Assembly: GCA_003255065.1 (NCBI GenBank) | Contig: QAOA01005326.1 | Coordinates: forward strand, 80,887 to 144,886 | Reading direction: 5' to 3' | DNA length: 64,000 nucleotides | From: Cercis canadensis | Lineage: Eukaryota; Streptophyta; Magnoliopsida; Fabales; Fabaceae | In this document: piece after piece, positions 35,964 to 48,600 of the stretch | Layout of the letters: every line of letters begins with the position of its first letter | How positions within the stretch are numbered: position 1 is the first letter of the stretch | Translations under genes and position numbers: made by a program | The notes under the pieces: generated by a model | What the model was told of the DNA's origin: nothing | What the model saw: only the letters and a program-made list of their open reading frames with translations | Database searches by the model: none

Positions 35964-37004
35964 ATCTTAAGAAGTTATTCATAATAGAAGATGAAGAAAA
36001 TAAAGATAGAAGTTTGGGAAAGCAAGATTTCTGATGAATAAAATCAAGAGTGGCTTCAATGTCACGGTTTGAAACAGGACTTTGTCAAGGACGATTAAGT
36101 GGGTGGACACAAGGTTCATATACAGGCTCATGGTCTGATTATGAGAGATTCACTGTGGCAGTGTTTTTTCTTCAAAAGAAAAGTGCAAAGCAGGGGAGAA
36201 AATCAGAGAAAACATGATGAGGGATCAAACGGTGGAATAATAGAGAGGCAATGGCAAGCAAAAACCATTTGTTTCTGTCAGAAGTATTTTTCGACTTCAT
36301 ATTGCAAGTATATAGGTTTTTCTCTTGCACCTATATTTGATTAATGTTTTTGCATAAGATTTGAACATTAATTAATGGGCAAAATCATTATGTTATTCTA
36401 TGATCTATCATAGAATATGATCAGGAAAAAGAATATATATATATATATATTTTGTTAATTGTAAGACACATGCCATGATGCGTGAATGGAAAAATCTGGT
36501 TCAATTCAATTAGTTTTTTCCAATTTTTATGGTCTCTGTGTCAGGATTTTGCTGGAATAATTGCTTATATTTCCAAATGTGCCATCGAACAAATGATGGT
36601 AACAAGATAATTATACTGTGCATAGTTAACTTCCTATGTGTCAGTTGGAGGTATTAAATTTGGAATGAAATTATTTCGGAAAGCAAATTGATGATGTTTT
36701 ATGCCCAGAATATGGATCTAATATTATATTAATATATTTTAAATCCATTTTTTGGGATAGTGGTATAAGGCTTTGAATTTTCCCTCTTTGTGAAAAGTCG
36801 TAATTGAAGGGAGTTATAAAAGGAAAGTGTAACTTTGATCTATTTCGATACTGTTTGTTGATTGAATTTAATCGAAACGGTTTAACTTTATGAGTTATGG
36901 ATTGATTGATTCAATCACTGGGTTTCTGCCATGGTAGATAGATCACGTGTTTTTCAAAAAATTGTCTCCCTTTAGTGATGATAGAAAAATATACAAATAC
37001 GTAT

Positions 37005-37043
<39 letters not shown>

Positions 37044-37239
37044 AATATGCCAAATATATATTTATGATATCGGGATTAAGATTGGTTCTATACTTTTAAA
37101 TGCAATATTGCATTGTATATATGATAGCTTTACGAATATGACATTACCAAATTTGACATGAATGGAAAATATTTTATGTTTCTATTTGCTCAAGTTTTGG
37201 TTGAGGATGTTGCAGGTCATATGAAATATAAAGTGTACT

Positions 37240-38700
37240 CCTAATAGAAGATTCCTGATTTGCAGGAATATTTTCATTCTCTTTGGATTGCCAAAAAGGT
37301 ATGTCATGATGACTTTACAAAAATTATGAGAGGTTCAAATTCTCTAGTTTGGCAATGTAAAGACATATTTTTGAATGGTGAACATGATGAAGAAGTTCAC
37401 ATGAAGCAACCTAAAGGGTTTGTACTACCTGAAAATGAGAAAAAAGTATGCAAACTAGTTAAGTCATTGTATGGTTTAAAACAAGTTCCAAAGAAATGAC
37501 ATGATAAATTTAATTATAGTTTTCTCTCATGGTTTTAAGCACAATAGTGCAGACAAGTGTATATATATGAAATTTACTGAAAATCATGTTGTGATCATAT
37601 GCTTATATGTAGATGATATGCTTATAATTGGGACAAAAATGGATGGTGTGAATGAGACTAGGAAGTATCTTATTTCAAAATTCAAGATGAAAGATCTTGG
37701 GGAAGTAGATACTACCTTAGGAATAAAAGTTAAAAGGCATAGTGGGGGGTTTTGTCTTAAATCAATCTCATTATATTGAGACGATTTTAGACAAGTTTAA
37801 CCATTTGAAAATTCAAGAGGTAAATAGCCCCTATGATGTTTCACGACATCTAGCTCCAAATTTTGTGAGATTAGTATCTAAATTAGAATATGTGAGTGCC
37901 ATTGGTAGNCGAAATATTGGGTATCTACAGAGACGATTTTAGACAAGTTTAACCATTTGAAAATTCAAGAGGTAAATAGCCCCTATGATGTTTCACGACA
38001 TCTAGCTCCAAATTTTGTGAGATTAGTATCTAAATTAGAATATGTGAGTGCCATTGGTAGTCTGATGTATGAAAAGCATTGTACCAGGCCTGATATTTCA
38101 TTTGCTGTTTGTAAGCTTTCAAGATATACTAGTAGGCCAAGTATAACTCATTGTAATGGCATAAGGAGAGTCCTTGGATATCTTAAAAGTACTATTAATT
38201 TAGGACTCTTTTATAATTGTTTTCCAGGAGTACTTGAAGGTTATTGTGATGCTAGTTGGAAAAATAGTGTACTTGAAAGAAATAGCTTTTCAACTTCTAG
38301 ATAGGTTTTTACCATTGGTGGGAGAGCCGTTTTATGGTCTTCCAAGAAACTGACATGTATAAATCATTCCACTATGGAATTTGAGTTTGTTGCTTTAGTA
38401 GCAGCATGCAAAGAGGCAGATTGGCTATGAAATTTATTGCTTGATATAGAGTTGTTCCTCAACCAATGTCAGCTCTCTCTTTGCGATGTGATAGTCAAGC
38501 TACATTAAGTTGTGCATTTAACAAAGTGTACAATGGAAAGTTTAGACATGTAAGCTTGAGGCATGATTGTATAAAATAGTTGATACGTGATGGTGTAGTC
38601 ACGGTGCAGTTCATATGAACAAATGACAATTTGAGTATCTGTTTACAACAAGGCTCATTCATAAAAAAGTGAGGGGAACTGCAATTGGAATGGGATTAAA
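37240..38700 (+). pseudogene. Copia RT/RNase H remnant
   Basis: Pieces in order: WQCKDIFLNGEHDEEVHMKQ, SLYGLKQVPKK followed by TGA (37497-37499) where Trp is usual, the catalytic CLYVDDMLIIG (about 37600), KFKMKDLGEVDTTLGIKV, RPDISFAVCKLSRYTSRPS, GYCDASWKNS, then RNase H remains ([19 protein letters not shown]) with many stops. The segment 37778-37908 is repeated as 37930-38060 around N 37909, probably an assembly duplicate. The upstream 81-codon frame at 36099 has no recognised domain. Confidence 0.88.
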
Positions 38701-39248
38701 ACCCATTAACTAAAGTCACCGGTAATGAAAATCCTACTTTTTACTAGATAAAAGGTCTAGTCTAAAAGTCCAAAGGGTAATAACAAGCTACTAATAAGTG
38801 GCTATGAACACTAGAAAATAAAATCCATTCTGGGTCTAGTGTTAACATTAAAGGAATAAGAGGTTGAGTATATAACTCTTGATGAAGCTTAAGATACATT
38901 CTTGAGGGGAAACTTCACCTATATGAACATTAAGGAGTGACGCGGCTTCTAACAAAGTTTATGGGTTTTAACCTTGTAAATGCTCATGAAATTTAGGTAC
39001 AGCACATGGCCAAATGAGTGCTATTATATCAGTGAGCTAATTTTGAATCATGATTGATTAATGTGTGTGACATTTTTGGTTTTAACAATAAGGAATTGTG
39101 GTTCAAGGCTTTGAAGATACCAGAAATTTCCTTAAGACTTAAATTGCTTACACTAAGAGAAGGTTCAAATCGAAATAGATACCTTCTTTTACGCATGATT
39201 CTTTCGGATTAAGGAAGTCACTTAGTTTTTCCAAACTAAGTGAGGGAT

Positions 39249-39768
39249 TGTTGGACAAATTAAGTTAGTTTGTAAAAACCAAATAGATTAGAATAATTAT
39301 CTAAAATACAATTATTGATTGTTTTTAAAAGGTTGTATCTGTTTAAATTAAATAACTGTTTGAAATACAGTTATTGATTCTTTTCGAAAAGGTTGTGTCA
39401 GTTTAAATTAAATTTAATAAATATATATTTTTATACAGACATAATGGTGTCTATTTACAGAGGCATATATTTCTATACAGACACAATGATTCAATTCACT
39501 TATTATAAATAAGTGATAAACTAGAATGATTCTTCAACAAAAAATTCTCTATATACTTTCTAAAATCATTTAGAATAGTTCTTGACGAGAGAACAATATA
39601 AATTGCCAAATATTATTTTCTAGGTGCTTAAATAAATCCTAAAGACATATTTGTCAAACCCTGTAACAACTAGTGAGGATAAATAATGTTTTAAGGATAG
39701 TGCCCTATACACTTTTTGAGCATACATAATTTTTATCTTTTTGTCTTCTATCCTCGTATCACTTTTCA
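39249..39768 (+). repeat. 3' LTR of the copia element
   Basis: 520 bp; TG...CA ends intact; followed by target duplication GATAT. Confidence 0.9.
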
Positions 39769-39773
39769 GATAT

Positions 39774-40918
39774 TTAATATTTTTTAAGAATTATTTATAT
39801 TATCTTGTTGTTTCAATGAGCACTCATCCAAAAATGGGGCAAGTGGCTATTGAGTGGGGAGTGGGCTGTGTGAACCACGCCGTATACATGCCTCTTTGCT
39901 TTCTTTGCCTCATTTTCTTCATATCTAGCTACTAGCATTAATTTGTGTATTCATAAAGTTGATTACTCAAGGTCGTGGCATACTGGCATTGGCATTTGTG
40001 GCAAATAAGCGATGCCATTATTGATCTATATTTGTGAAAAGTTCTTTGTATTTTCAAAGTACGTATTTTATACATAAAAAAAAAAAAAATTGTTGGATTT
40101 GCAACTAGCCCTCACTTTTTACCTGTTTCTAGGATATGTATTTTGAATTTTTGACAGTCTATGGAATATATCATATATTACTGCTCATGCTGAGGTAGAA
40201 ATTCACTTTGGTGGGGTACCATTTGTCCCTAACGCATAAAACTTAGCTGCTAGCTAATCCATATGCATATGAGTTTCNCATACAGTAAAGCCCAAATAAA
40301 GTTATGACCCGAAAGGCTCAAACAACAAAGTCATGCTTTCTATCTGCTATAAATAGTCCCTGACCCAACACAAGGGAAAAAAAGAAAAAAAAAAAAAAGA
40401 AGATATAACCCCTTTTTAGTGGACAATCATAAACTTGCTTCTCAGACAAAACCAATCTGACTTAATCTTCGGAGCCCGGCAAACCTAACCCGGCCCGATA
40501 GTCTTTACCTGCAGGTTACTCGGTCGTTCGACAGACAGAATGGATAACCGACCTCGATGACCCGACCTCGGTGATTGTGCCCGACCTCAAGCTCAGGCAT
40601 CGTCACAACTAGCCCTCACTTTTTACGTGTTTCTAGGATATGTATTTTGAATTTTTGACAGTCTATGGAATATATCATATATTACTGCTCATGCTGAGGT
40701 AGAAATTCACTTTGGTGGGGTAACATTTGTCCCTAACGCATAAAACTTAGCTGCTAATCCATATGCTTATGAGTTTCAATTCCTCTAAAGAGTGTGCTGC
40801 AAACATCTTTAAAATAGGCTTAATATTTGAAAAGAAATAATTTATAGATCCAATAAGAAAAACAAAGTCATTGAAATTTGAACCACAAAAAAAAAAAAAA
40901 CAGATTTGCTCTATGTCA
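39774..40918. other. Gene-free; contig overlap around N 40278
   Basis: 40103-40277 recurs at 40606-40777, but here a 327-bp segment (40279-40605) lies between N and the second copy. That segment ends in a GC-richer block with CCCGACCTC repeats, unlike its surroundings, possibly a transposon piece present on one haplotype. Confidence 0.55.
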
Positions 40919-41715
40919 AGAAGTGTGCAAAAATGCAAGTGTGAGAAGTGAGCAGTGATATATTATTTTAGGAGATTTTTTACATACTTTTTATATTTAT
41001 ATAGTATGTCATACTGCATAAGATTAGTCAATATAAAAATGACACGTTTACAAATAAATTATTTTTAAATTTATTAGAGAAAATAAAATAAAACATATTT
41101 ATATTTAATAAAATATAAAAATTACCTATATTTACCACGTTAGTATAGTATGACATACTCATGTAGTATCATAGAATTCATAATTATTTTAATTATATAT
41201 TTGTAATCTAATAAAATATGAAATCAACTGGGGAAAGACAACTTGATGGATACGCCATGGCATGCGTAGAGATATTATGCGATTATCTATGTTACATAAT
41301 TAAGAAATGGTACACTAGATTAGTTTTTTTTCTTTTCTTATATGCCACCAAGGCACCAACAGATAAAAAAGTCAACCGAGGCCTACTTCGTTTGGGGTGC
41401 GGGCGGGTGGATAGGACGTAATATAAGAAAGTGTGCAAAACGCAGGTGAGAGAAACTGAGCAGTGATATATTATTATAAGGTGGTTTCTTAGATACTTTT
41501 AGTATTTATGTAATATGTCATACTACATAAGAATAACTAATAAATGAATGATATGTGTATAAATTAATTATTTTTAAATTTATTTAAAAAATTAAATTTT
41601 ATATATAATAAAATATAAAAATTATGTATGTTTGACACGTCAGTGTAGTATGACATACTTACGTAATATCATAGAATCCCCGTTATTATAAATATATAAA
41701 TTTTTAATCTAATAA
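40919..41715. repeat. Two tandem copies of a ~290-bp repeat upstream of the RNase gene
   Basis: 40919-41205 ('gaagtgtgcaaaaatgcaagtg' onward) and 41429-41715 share order and sequence, including TAGTATGTCATACT and its inverse AGTATGACATACT, so each unit is itself partly palindromic, like a MITE. A third, partial copy is at 51645-51804. No N separates the first two. Confidence 0.7.
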
Positions 41716-42120
41716 AATATAAAATAATGATGTTAATGATCTGTGGGTGTAAGGTATATCTTTGATTATAAAAATCAAGGTGTTGGATGTGAATGGTTTA
41801 ATTTCGTAACACGCGCATATAGCAGAAAGTTATAAGAGTGCAAGTGAGGGAAAACGTTGGAGGGAGAGAAATCATGACCAACATGAAAAGAGTCCATGTA
41901 TTATATCTTAGAGTGGGAGACCAAAGATGGTGTTGGGTTAATTACCACTACTCATAAATTTAAGCTGATCTTTGGTCACGAGATTAAAACATTAGTTCAA
42001 TTACCAAAATATGATTGTTGTGTATATAGAATTACAAGAATAATAACATTGGAAGTGGCTATAAATAACTCATCTATTAATACATTGTACCAAGAAGGCA
42101 AGCATCTTCAACCAATAGCT

Positions 42121-44254
42121 ATGATGAAACATCTGTTGTCTCTTCTTGTGTTATTAGTAGGGTTTCACTTGTGCTCATGTGACTCTAAGATAACAAATAA
42201 GATAATAGTGCCTACTCCTCCTCGTAGGTCACCAGCATCTCCAACATCAACATCGTTGCTTCCTGCTCCTTCAAATCGTCCAAAGCCTGGATTTGATGAC
42301 TTCGTTTTATCCTTAGTATGGCCAAACGCATATTGTAGGTTAAAGGATGTGACGTGCAGGCCACCTGTGCCGAAGGACTATTTTACCATTCATGGACTTT
42401 GGCCGCAAAAGAAAGGTCAGACTTGGGGCCCAGAGCGTTGTGAAGCAACCGCCAAACTGACAAATGCGATTGTAATAAACTCTTTTATCATAGGATTCTG
42501 ATTATCTTAACCTCAGCAAATGATTCTCCTTTTTCTTCTTTACCCTCACTTCATAAATAACCAAATGTTTTTTGAATGCTTTGTATGTTTGAAGGTTGAT
42601 GAATACAGAGAGAAACTGCTCGAGTTCTGGCCACGATTACTTAGCGCAGACAACTATGAAAGGAGCAAGAATTTTTGGTATTTGGAGTGGGATAAGCACG
42701 GCAGTTGCTCTTCAAACAAGTTCCCACCACAAAATTATATCGATAAAACAATTGAACTCGCATCAAAGTATGGTCCACTTATCCTGAAGAAATTGGAAGA
42801 TGCAGGTGTGCTCCTTTTTCTGATCTTATACCTAAAATCTATTCAAATGTCTGATACATTAGATGGAATTGATTCTATTCACCAAAACAGAAGTCAACAT
42901 ATATATTGTTATATCCTTACTTGGAATTATAATATAATTAATTTCGTGTTAATAAATCAGTTATTTCATAAACATAATGTACATACAAAAATAAAATTAG
43001 GTATTTAATGACACCTTTTCTGATAAGAGAAATAAAAATATTTAATATAAGNTTCAAACAAGTTCCCACCACAAAATTATATCGATAAAACAATTGAACT
43101 CGCATCAAAGTATGGTCCACTTATCCTGAAGAAATTGGAAGATGCAGGTGTGCTCCTTTTTCTGATCTTATACCTAAAATCTATTCAAATGTCTGATACA
43201 TTAGATGGAATCGATTCTATTCACCAAAACAGAAGTCAACATATATATTGTTATATCCTTACTTGGAATTATAATATAATTAATTTCGTGTTAATAAATC
43301 AATTATTTCATAAACATAATGTACATACAAAAATAAAATTAAGTATTTAATGACACCTTTTCTGATAAGAGAAATAAAAATATTTAATATAAGGGGTTTT
43401 ATTTCTACCATATACTCTCTTATCCTATCTTTTACATATTGTACTCCTATGTAACAATTTACATATTGTACTCCTATGTAACAATTTATATATTGTTCTC
43501 CTATGAAACAACAGGGGGGGGAAAAAAAACACTAACATTGTGGCTTTCATCTTTAGGTATTAAGCCAGATGGAACTACTTTGCACTCCTCAGAAAATATA
43601 CTAAAGGCCATTAAGAAAGCCACCGGCTATGATGCATACATAACTTGCGAACAAGACACTTCGAGTACACTTCAACTTTCTGAAATTCGTTTATGTGTTC
43701 AAGCTGATGCCGAAAATCTACAGAATTGCAACCGTAAAAAGCCTGGTTGTGATAGTAATCCTGTATTTGCCTCTCCTCCTTCTAGAAGATCACTTCGTTC
43801 CCAACGTAAGTCAACCTCACACCAGTTTTCTTTTTTTTCCCTTCTTGTTGGCTTAAATATATATAGTATTGATACTTCCTGAAAAATTCCACATTTGATC
43901 TCACTAGTTTCAATTGTGACAAACATGACAAGAATTAGATGATGAGGTAATGGTATTTTCATGTAGCACAATAATGAGAAACTGTTATATAAATTCAGTT
44001 AACCCAAGTTTGGTGGATTGAATCAATCAAATTCTCCACAGTTATGCTGCCACATCAACAAATTATAGTGCATAATATGTCAAGGAGAGTAATTTTCATC
44101 AAGCTATAAAATAGATTGCTTCAATTTTAAAATTATGCAGTTGGTTTTATTAATTTCCATTCTGTAGTTTTCCTTACTGCTTTTCGTTATTCTTATTTAT
44201 TATATATTCCTCATATCTTTGATTTTGTATTCAGCTTCGTATCATCTATCATAA
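42121..44254 (+). CDS. S-RNase-like T2 ribonuclease, 4 exons (assembly-duplicated exon 2)
   Basis: Model: exons 42121-42471, 42595-42805, 43557-43805 and 44235-44254, about 276 aa; without the last splice the frame stops at 43882. T2 enzymes cut single-stranded RNA and are secreted or vacuolar. Residues 1-21 (MMKHLLSLLVLLVGFHLCSC) form a signal peptide; a Pro/Ser-rich stretch, uncommon in the family, follows (30-56). CAS I is FTIHGLWPQ with catalytic His91; CAS II is EWDKHG with Glu148, Lys151 and His152, all present. Cysteines characteristic of the fold follow (Cys155 and those near the C-terminus). The C-terminal tail after KPGC is Ser/Arg-rich. An upstream in-frame extension from 41896 lacks a signal peptide and is not favoured. 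Part of exon 2 is repeated after N 43052. S-RNase, defence or phosphate-starvation roles cannot be told apart from sequence. Confidence 0.85.
42711..43394. repeat. Near-identical direct copies around N 43052 inside the RNase gene
   Basis: 42711-43051 and 43053-43394 differ at about three positions and duplicate the last 95 bp of exon 2 with intron 2. If real, splicing both would break the protein; as an unmerged overlap the gene is normal. Confidence 0.88.
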
Positions 44255-45689
44255 AAGTTGAGGAAGCATCTGGGCTCTAAGGCGATTGCACTCCATGCAT
44301 GAATAAAATAAGTACTATAGGAATAAAAATGATACAGCATGTATCTGAAGTATCTTTAAGAGCCAGTGTGTTGTATACTACAATAAAATGTTCTTATTTC
44401 TTGTAACCTTTAGTAAGATATATATAATGGAAACTAGTTTGTATTATGTGGATCGCACGGATTTTTCTGAGAAGCTGCGGACCATTCATATTATTATATG
44501 CTATTATCATGTCAGTTTCTAGAATTATAATGTATTTTTCTAGAAGTGGGTAAAAAGGCACTTATAATTATGAATTGTGCCTTTATATTTCATTGTTTAA
44601 AGGGACAAGGATTTAAGGACTGTTTAGAGGGATGTTGGTGGACTGAATCGCTTTTGCAAACCTACCTGGATACTAATCATGAATTTTATATTCATAGTAG
44701 ATTAAGATAAAAGAATTGGTTTCCTTTATAGTATCATCTTAAGCCTTCTATTTCTTTCTCTGCTTCTTTCATGGGTATCATCTTATGCCTTCTATTTCTT
44801 ACTCTGCTTCTTTCATGGGAGAAATTATATATTTGAAAATAAATTTAGATATGATATATGTATTGTTTTTCTTAATCTCGTCCAGCATTTTCCTTCCTCT
44901 ATTTTTTTTTTAATCATTTCTTCCTTCTTCCACTTCTCCAATAAAAACCAGTAGAATTTATAGAGAAAGATAGTGTACCCCTTTAATATTGCACTAAATA
45001 CGTTCACAAAAGAATAAAAAAAAAAATTAGCTTGAACATTTTTCTGTTGATGGTGAATTTTTCTCTTGGACAAAAAAATTTATATGGCCATCACGTTAGA
45101 ATATAGCAATTAGGTTTTGATTACCATGAAGATGATAAATAGTCAATTAAAGAAAAAGCAAAGAATTAAATAACTGGATGATAAATTTGAAAACAAAGTA
45201 GAATGAAATGGCAAGCAATACATATCTTCTGAACACCTTACGAGTTCCTTGTCAAAAGAAAACAATTAATATAAGGAATATACTACACAAACATATGTAT
45301 GAACATAAACACCTGCTGGTGCAAGTTTCTGTTTGGCAAGGGTACCATTACATCAAAGGGTGTCCTAGAAACCCAGTTGTCTCCTGTGCACGTGATACTT
45401 TCAATTACATACTCAGAAAAATGTGTAACACAAATCAAAAGAGGAATAATACACAGAAAGTGGAGGAAAGAAGCAAAGACCACAGTGGCAGCACCAGCAC
45501 TCACCATATGATTCCACTGCAGGAAAACGATTCTACTCGGATGATTTTCAGCCTACTCTATAGCTTCCAATATGAAACAAAACTAGACCAGAGCGCATCC
45601 GAATGTTAAAATCACTCTAAAAGAGACGATAAGAGCATGAATTCCCCATTGCTCCCTCCAGAAGACACTCTTCCAGGAAAAATCATTCC
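44255..45689. other. Spacer between RNase and LMBR1 genes; dispersed repeat at 44716-44952
   Basis: 44716-44952 is the second copy of the repeat at 23913-24175 and contains an extra internal duplication ('tatcatcttatgccttctatttct'). The remainder is AT-rich and includes the 3' untranslated region of the minus-strand LMBR1 gene. A plus-strand frame at 45208-45609 has no recognised domain. Confidence 0.6.
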
Positions 45690-48600
45690 TCATGTAGACA
45701 ATTGGAATCTGCCGGTAGGCTTCTTTCTTCTCCATCCCTAATATTTGCAATAAAAAGCCCTTTAAGATAACCATGGATAGAACATACATATGAAAGAGAA
45801 AACAAAATTTTCCCAGAAGTAGAAACTTACAAAGGCAGCATAATACACAAAGGTCAATCCAGCCAGAACAATGAAGGCAATCTGAAATACGTTGTACCTG
45901 ATAATGTGACAACCGGTAAGTCAAACCATGACATAATAAACAATGTTACTACCCAATAATACACGCAAACTGCCATCTTAACTCAAAGGGTAATGTTAAG
46001 AGACCCAAAATATTGGACATTATGCAGCTAGTTGATCCTCAATTGGAAATAAGGGATTTATTTATCATAGTTAAAGGAAAGACCACTCCATTGCATTGTC
46101 TAAATTGACAAATTAGCATAAAGAGAAGGTTCCATTGGATGCCCAAAAGGTCCGTCACTATATAGTAGGTAGTTGAGCCACAACTGGAAATAAGGCACTT
46201 AAAGGAGTTGGGAGAAGGCCACTCCATTATGCACTCAATGTTAAAAGTTGACTAAAACAGAACACACAGAGGGTAGGGGAGGGGAAAGAAATCCAGCATA
46301 ACTCACTTGTACAAATATTTAATTCCCCGAAGAGACTGCAAAGTGTGGCCAAATATTTCCTGTGCTGCAGTGGCTTGAGCATAGTAGGCAAAAGCTGTGG
46401 AGCAGAACTGGATTACACTGAAAAAGAAAACCATTGAATTATCAGCAATACGGACACTAACAGCATTTAACATCTCACCCTTCATACAGAACACTACTTG
46501 CTATACTTCCAAAAAAGCTCCTTCAGTACTTCTAAAGCTAAAATGTTAAAAAGGAAAAATTCAGATCCTAAAAGTATCACACTTAAAATTTGCATTCCTT
46601 TGAACCTCTATCTTCCAATAAGTAATTGGACAAAAAATAGAAAGCAAATTGTAAACTTTATCATCATGCTCAAAAAATTCAAACTTAAAACAATATGTTG
46701 AATCACTTGGGAAATGTAGAGATTTGGCTGTGCTGACCTAATGGAGCAAAGAAGGATAAGTCCCACATTAAACAGAAAAGAGTTCATTAGAGTGCCTCCC
46801 CACCTGCCATAAGTAAATTCAAATTGTGAGAATCAATACATCCAGTAAGTGACCAGTACTAATCTGAAGGAAACTAAATGATTGATTTGAAATCACAAAT
46901 TTATTACTTCATGGGATGTATAGTAATGAAAACAAGTCTCAGCCCAAGCATCATTGCACCAGCAATCACAGCAAGGAGAAGGTAGAAACAGAAAAATGCA
47001 AATGCAACAGTACCCAGAAGACCTATTGAACGAGAAGAAAATATATTAGCCAGAAACTTCAAGTGAAAATTAAAGTATAATGTATGCATATAGCTGGTCA
47101 GGAAAAATAAAAAGGGAAGCATGAGTGTTCCAACAAACCCCAAATATCATCCAGCTTGATGAAAACTTCATTGAGGAAAGGAGAAAGAGGCGGGTCAATC
47201 AGCAGATATATAACAATATGAGCAATCCATGCCACTGAAACAATCAACCTGAGACAAGCAAAGCAATTAGCAGTAGCACCTTTGTAAATTATGTACAAGG
47301 TATCCTCCAGCATCAAGCATTCATTACACCCCTGATTGTAATATAATGTTTCTTACCCTAAAATTCCCAAAATAAGTTTTGCCAGATATCCAAGAACTGT
47401 TAGTGCCCATGATGTCTCAGCCTACATCCAAGTAAGATCAGCAAGAGTGAAAACTAACATTGGTTATTCATAATAGTCAAAAAGCTACAAGCTAACAATC
47501 ATCTACCTTTTCCCCTTGTGGGTACATTTCTTCAAGAAGCTTTACATCTTCTTCTAATTGAAACACCTCCTGGAAAATTTAGCAAGAGAGAAGAATAAAT
47601 GTACTAAAAGAAACATAAGACCAAAAACAAGTAACTGTATACAACTTCCCAACCCAAACTATACTGTTGAACAACATGCATCAATTTACGATATGGAAAG
47701 CTTATGCCATCAGAGGTATCAAGATGTCAAATAAAAAGGAAAATTGCATCACAAAAGACATACATTTGATGAAATTAATGAAGGGCTACTGGTGATTCAC
47801 CTAGATGTGTTTACCTTTTCCACTGCCTTTACATTTTTACGATATTTTCTACCCTTTGAACCACTTCTTTCTTCCTGATGGAGAGCCTCAGCTGCTTTCT
47901 TCAGTTCTCTTGCTTTTTTACCAAGTTCTGTTGCTTCCTACAGTAACCAACCACACAGTAAATATAGTATATCATAATCATGAAAGCAATATAGGTATAA
48001 TAAACCACTCAATACGTCCTGTCTATGCAACCAAATAGCACCTTGATATAGTGTGAGCGAGTGATAACTGCCTTTGGACGCCTGATAAATGCAAATATAA
48101 GTCCCAGTGGCAGACAAGCAATACCAACGCCACCAAATATCTGGATTGAAAAAAAATACGGGCTAATGTTACTTGTTCCAAATCATGAGTAAGAAACACA
48201 GTTATTAATGCAATCTCAGAGGAAGGCTGTACTAAATCCATTATAAGAGGTTGCTTGTTCTTCTGTGCACTAACTAAATATCATTAAACATCAACTTCAT
48301 ATTTTTCTCTGTTATTAAAATGTCTCATAATTTTCATCCTCCAAGGTGTTAAATATAACATACCAATGGCCAAGGAGAACAGGATTACACAATATCTTAA
48401 CTTCCATACTATTGCAAAAGCAATAATACCCAAATAGTTAATTTCTCAACTTTGAGTAGGGTGAATAGGAAATAGGAATTTTAACTTCAAATTTCATGAA
48501 GGATAAGCTTACAGCAAAAAGAACAGATCCAACAATAGTCGCAAGAGCAACAACATATTCTGGAAAGGTGGTGCGCATGGTCCATGTTTTCTCAGATGAA

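Larger units (their letters stand above)
35439..39768 (+). mobile_element. Full-span but defective Ty1/copia retrotransposon
   Basis: 5' LTR 35439-35963 (starts TATTGGACAAATT, TG mutated to TA; ends TTTTCA) and 3' LTR 39249-39768 (starts TGTTGGACAAATT, ends TTTTCA) enclose a degenerate interior. The flanking 5-bp duplication GATAT is at 35434-35438 and 39769-39773. A purine tract AGTGAGGGA precedes the 3' LTR. The LTRs differ at about one position in ten over their first 70 bp, so the insertion is old. No primer-binding site, gag or integrase was recognised. It is separate from the solo LTR at 33514. Confidence 0.93.

Noticed and set aside
36099..36344. 81-codon frame in the copia interior as a possible gag
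   Set aside because: No zinc knuckle or gag motif seen.
41896..42120. N-terminal extension of the RNase frame
   Set aside because: The ATG at 42121 starts a clear signal peptide; an upstream start would bury it.
43053..43147. A second exon 2 of the RNase gene
   Set aside because: Part of the N-flanked assembly duplicate.
45208..45924. Frames on both strands downstream of the LMBR1 gene
   Set aside because: They overlap its 3' untranslated region and last exons in wrong frames.
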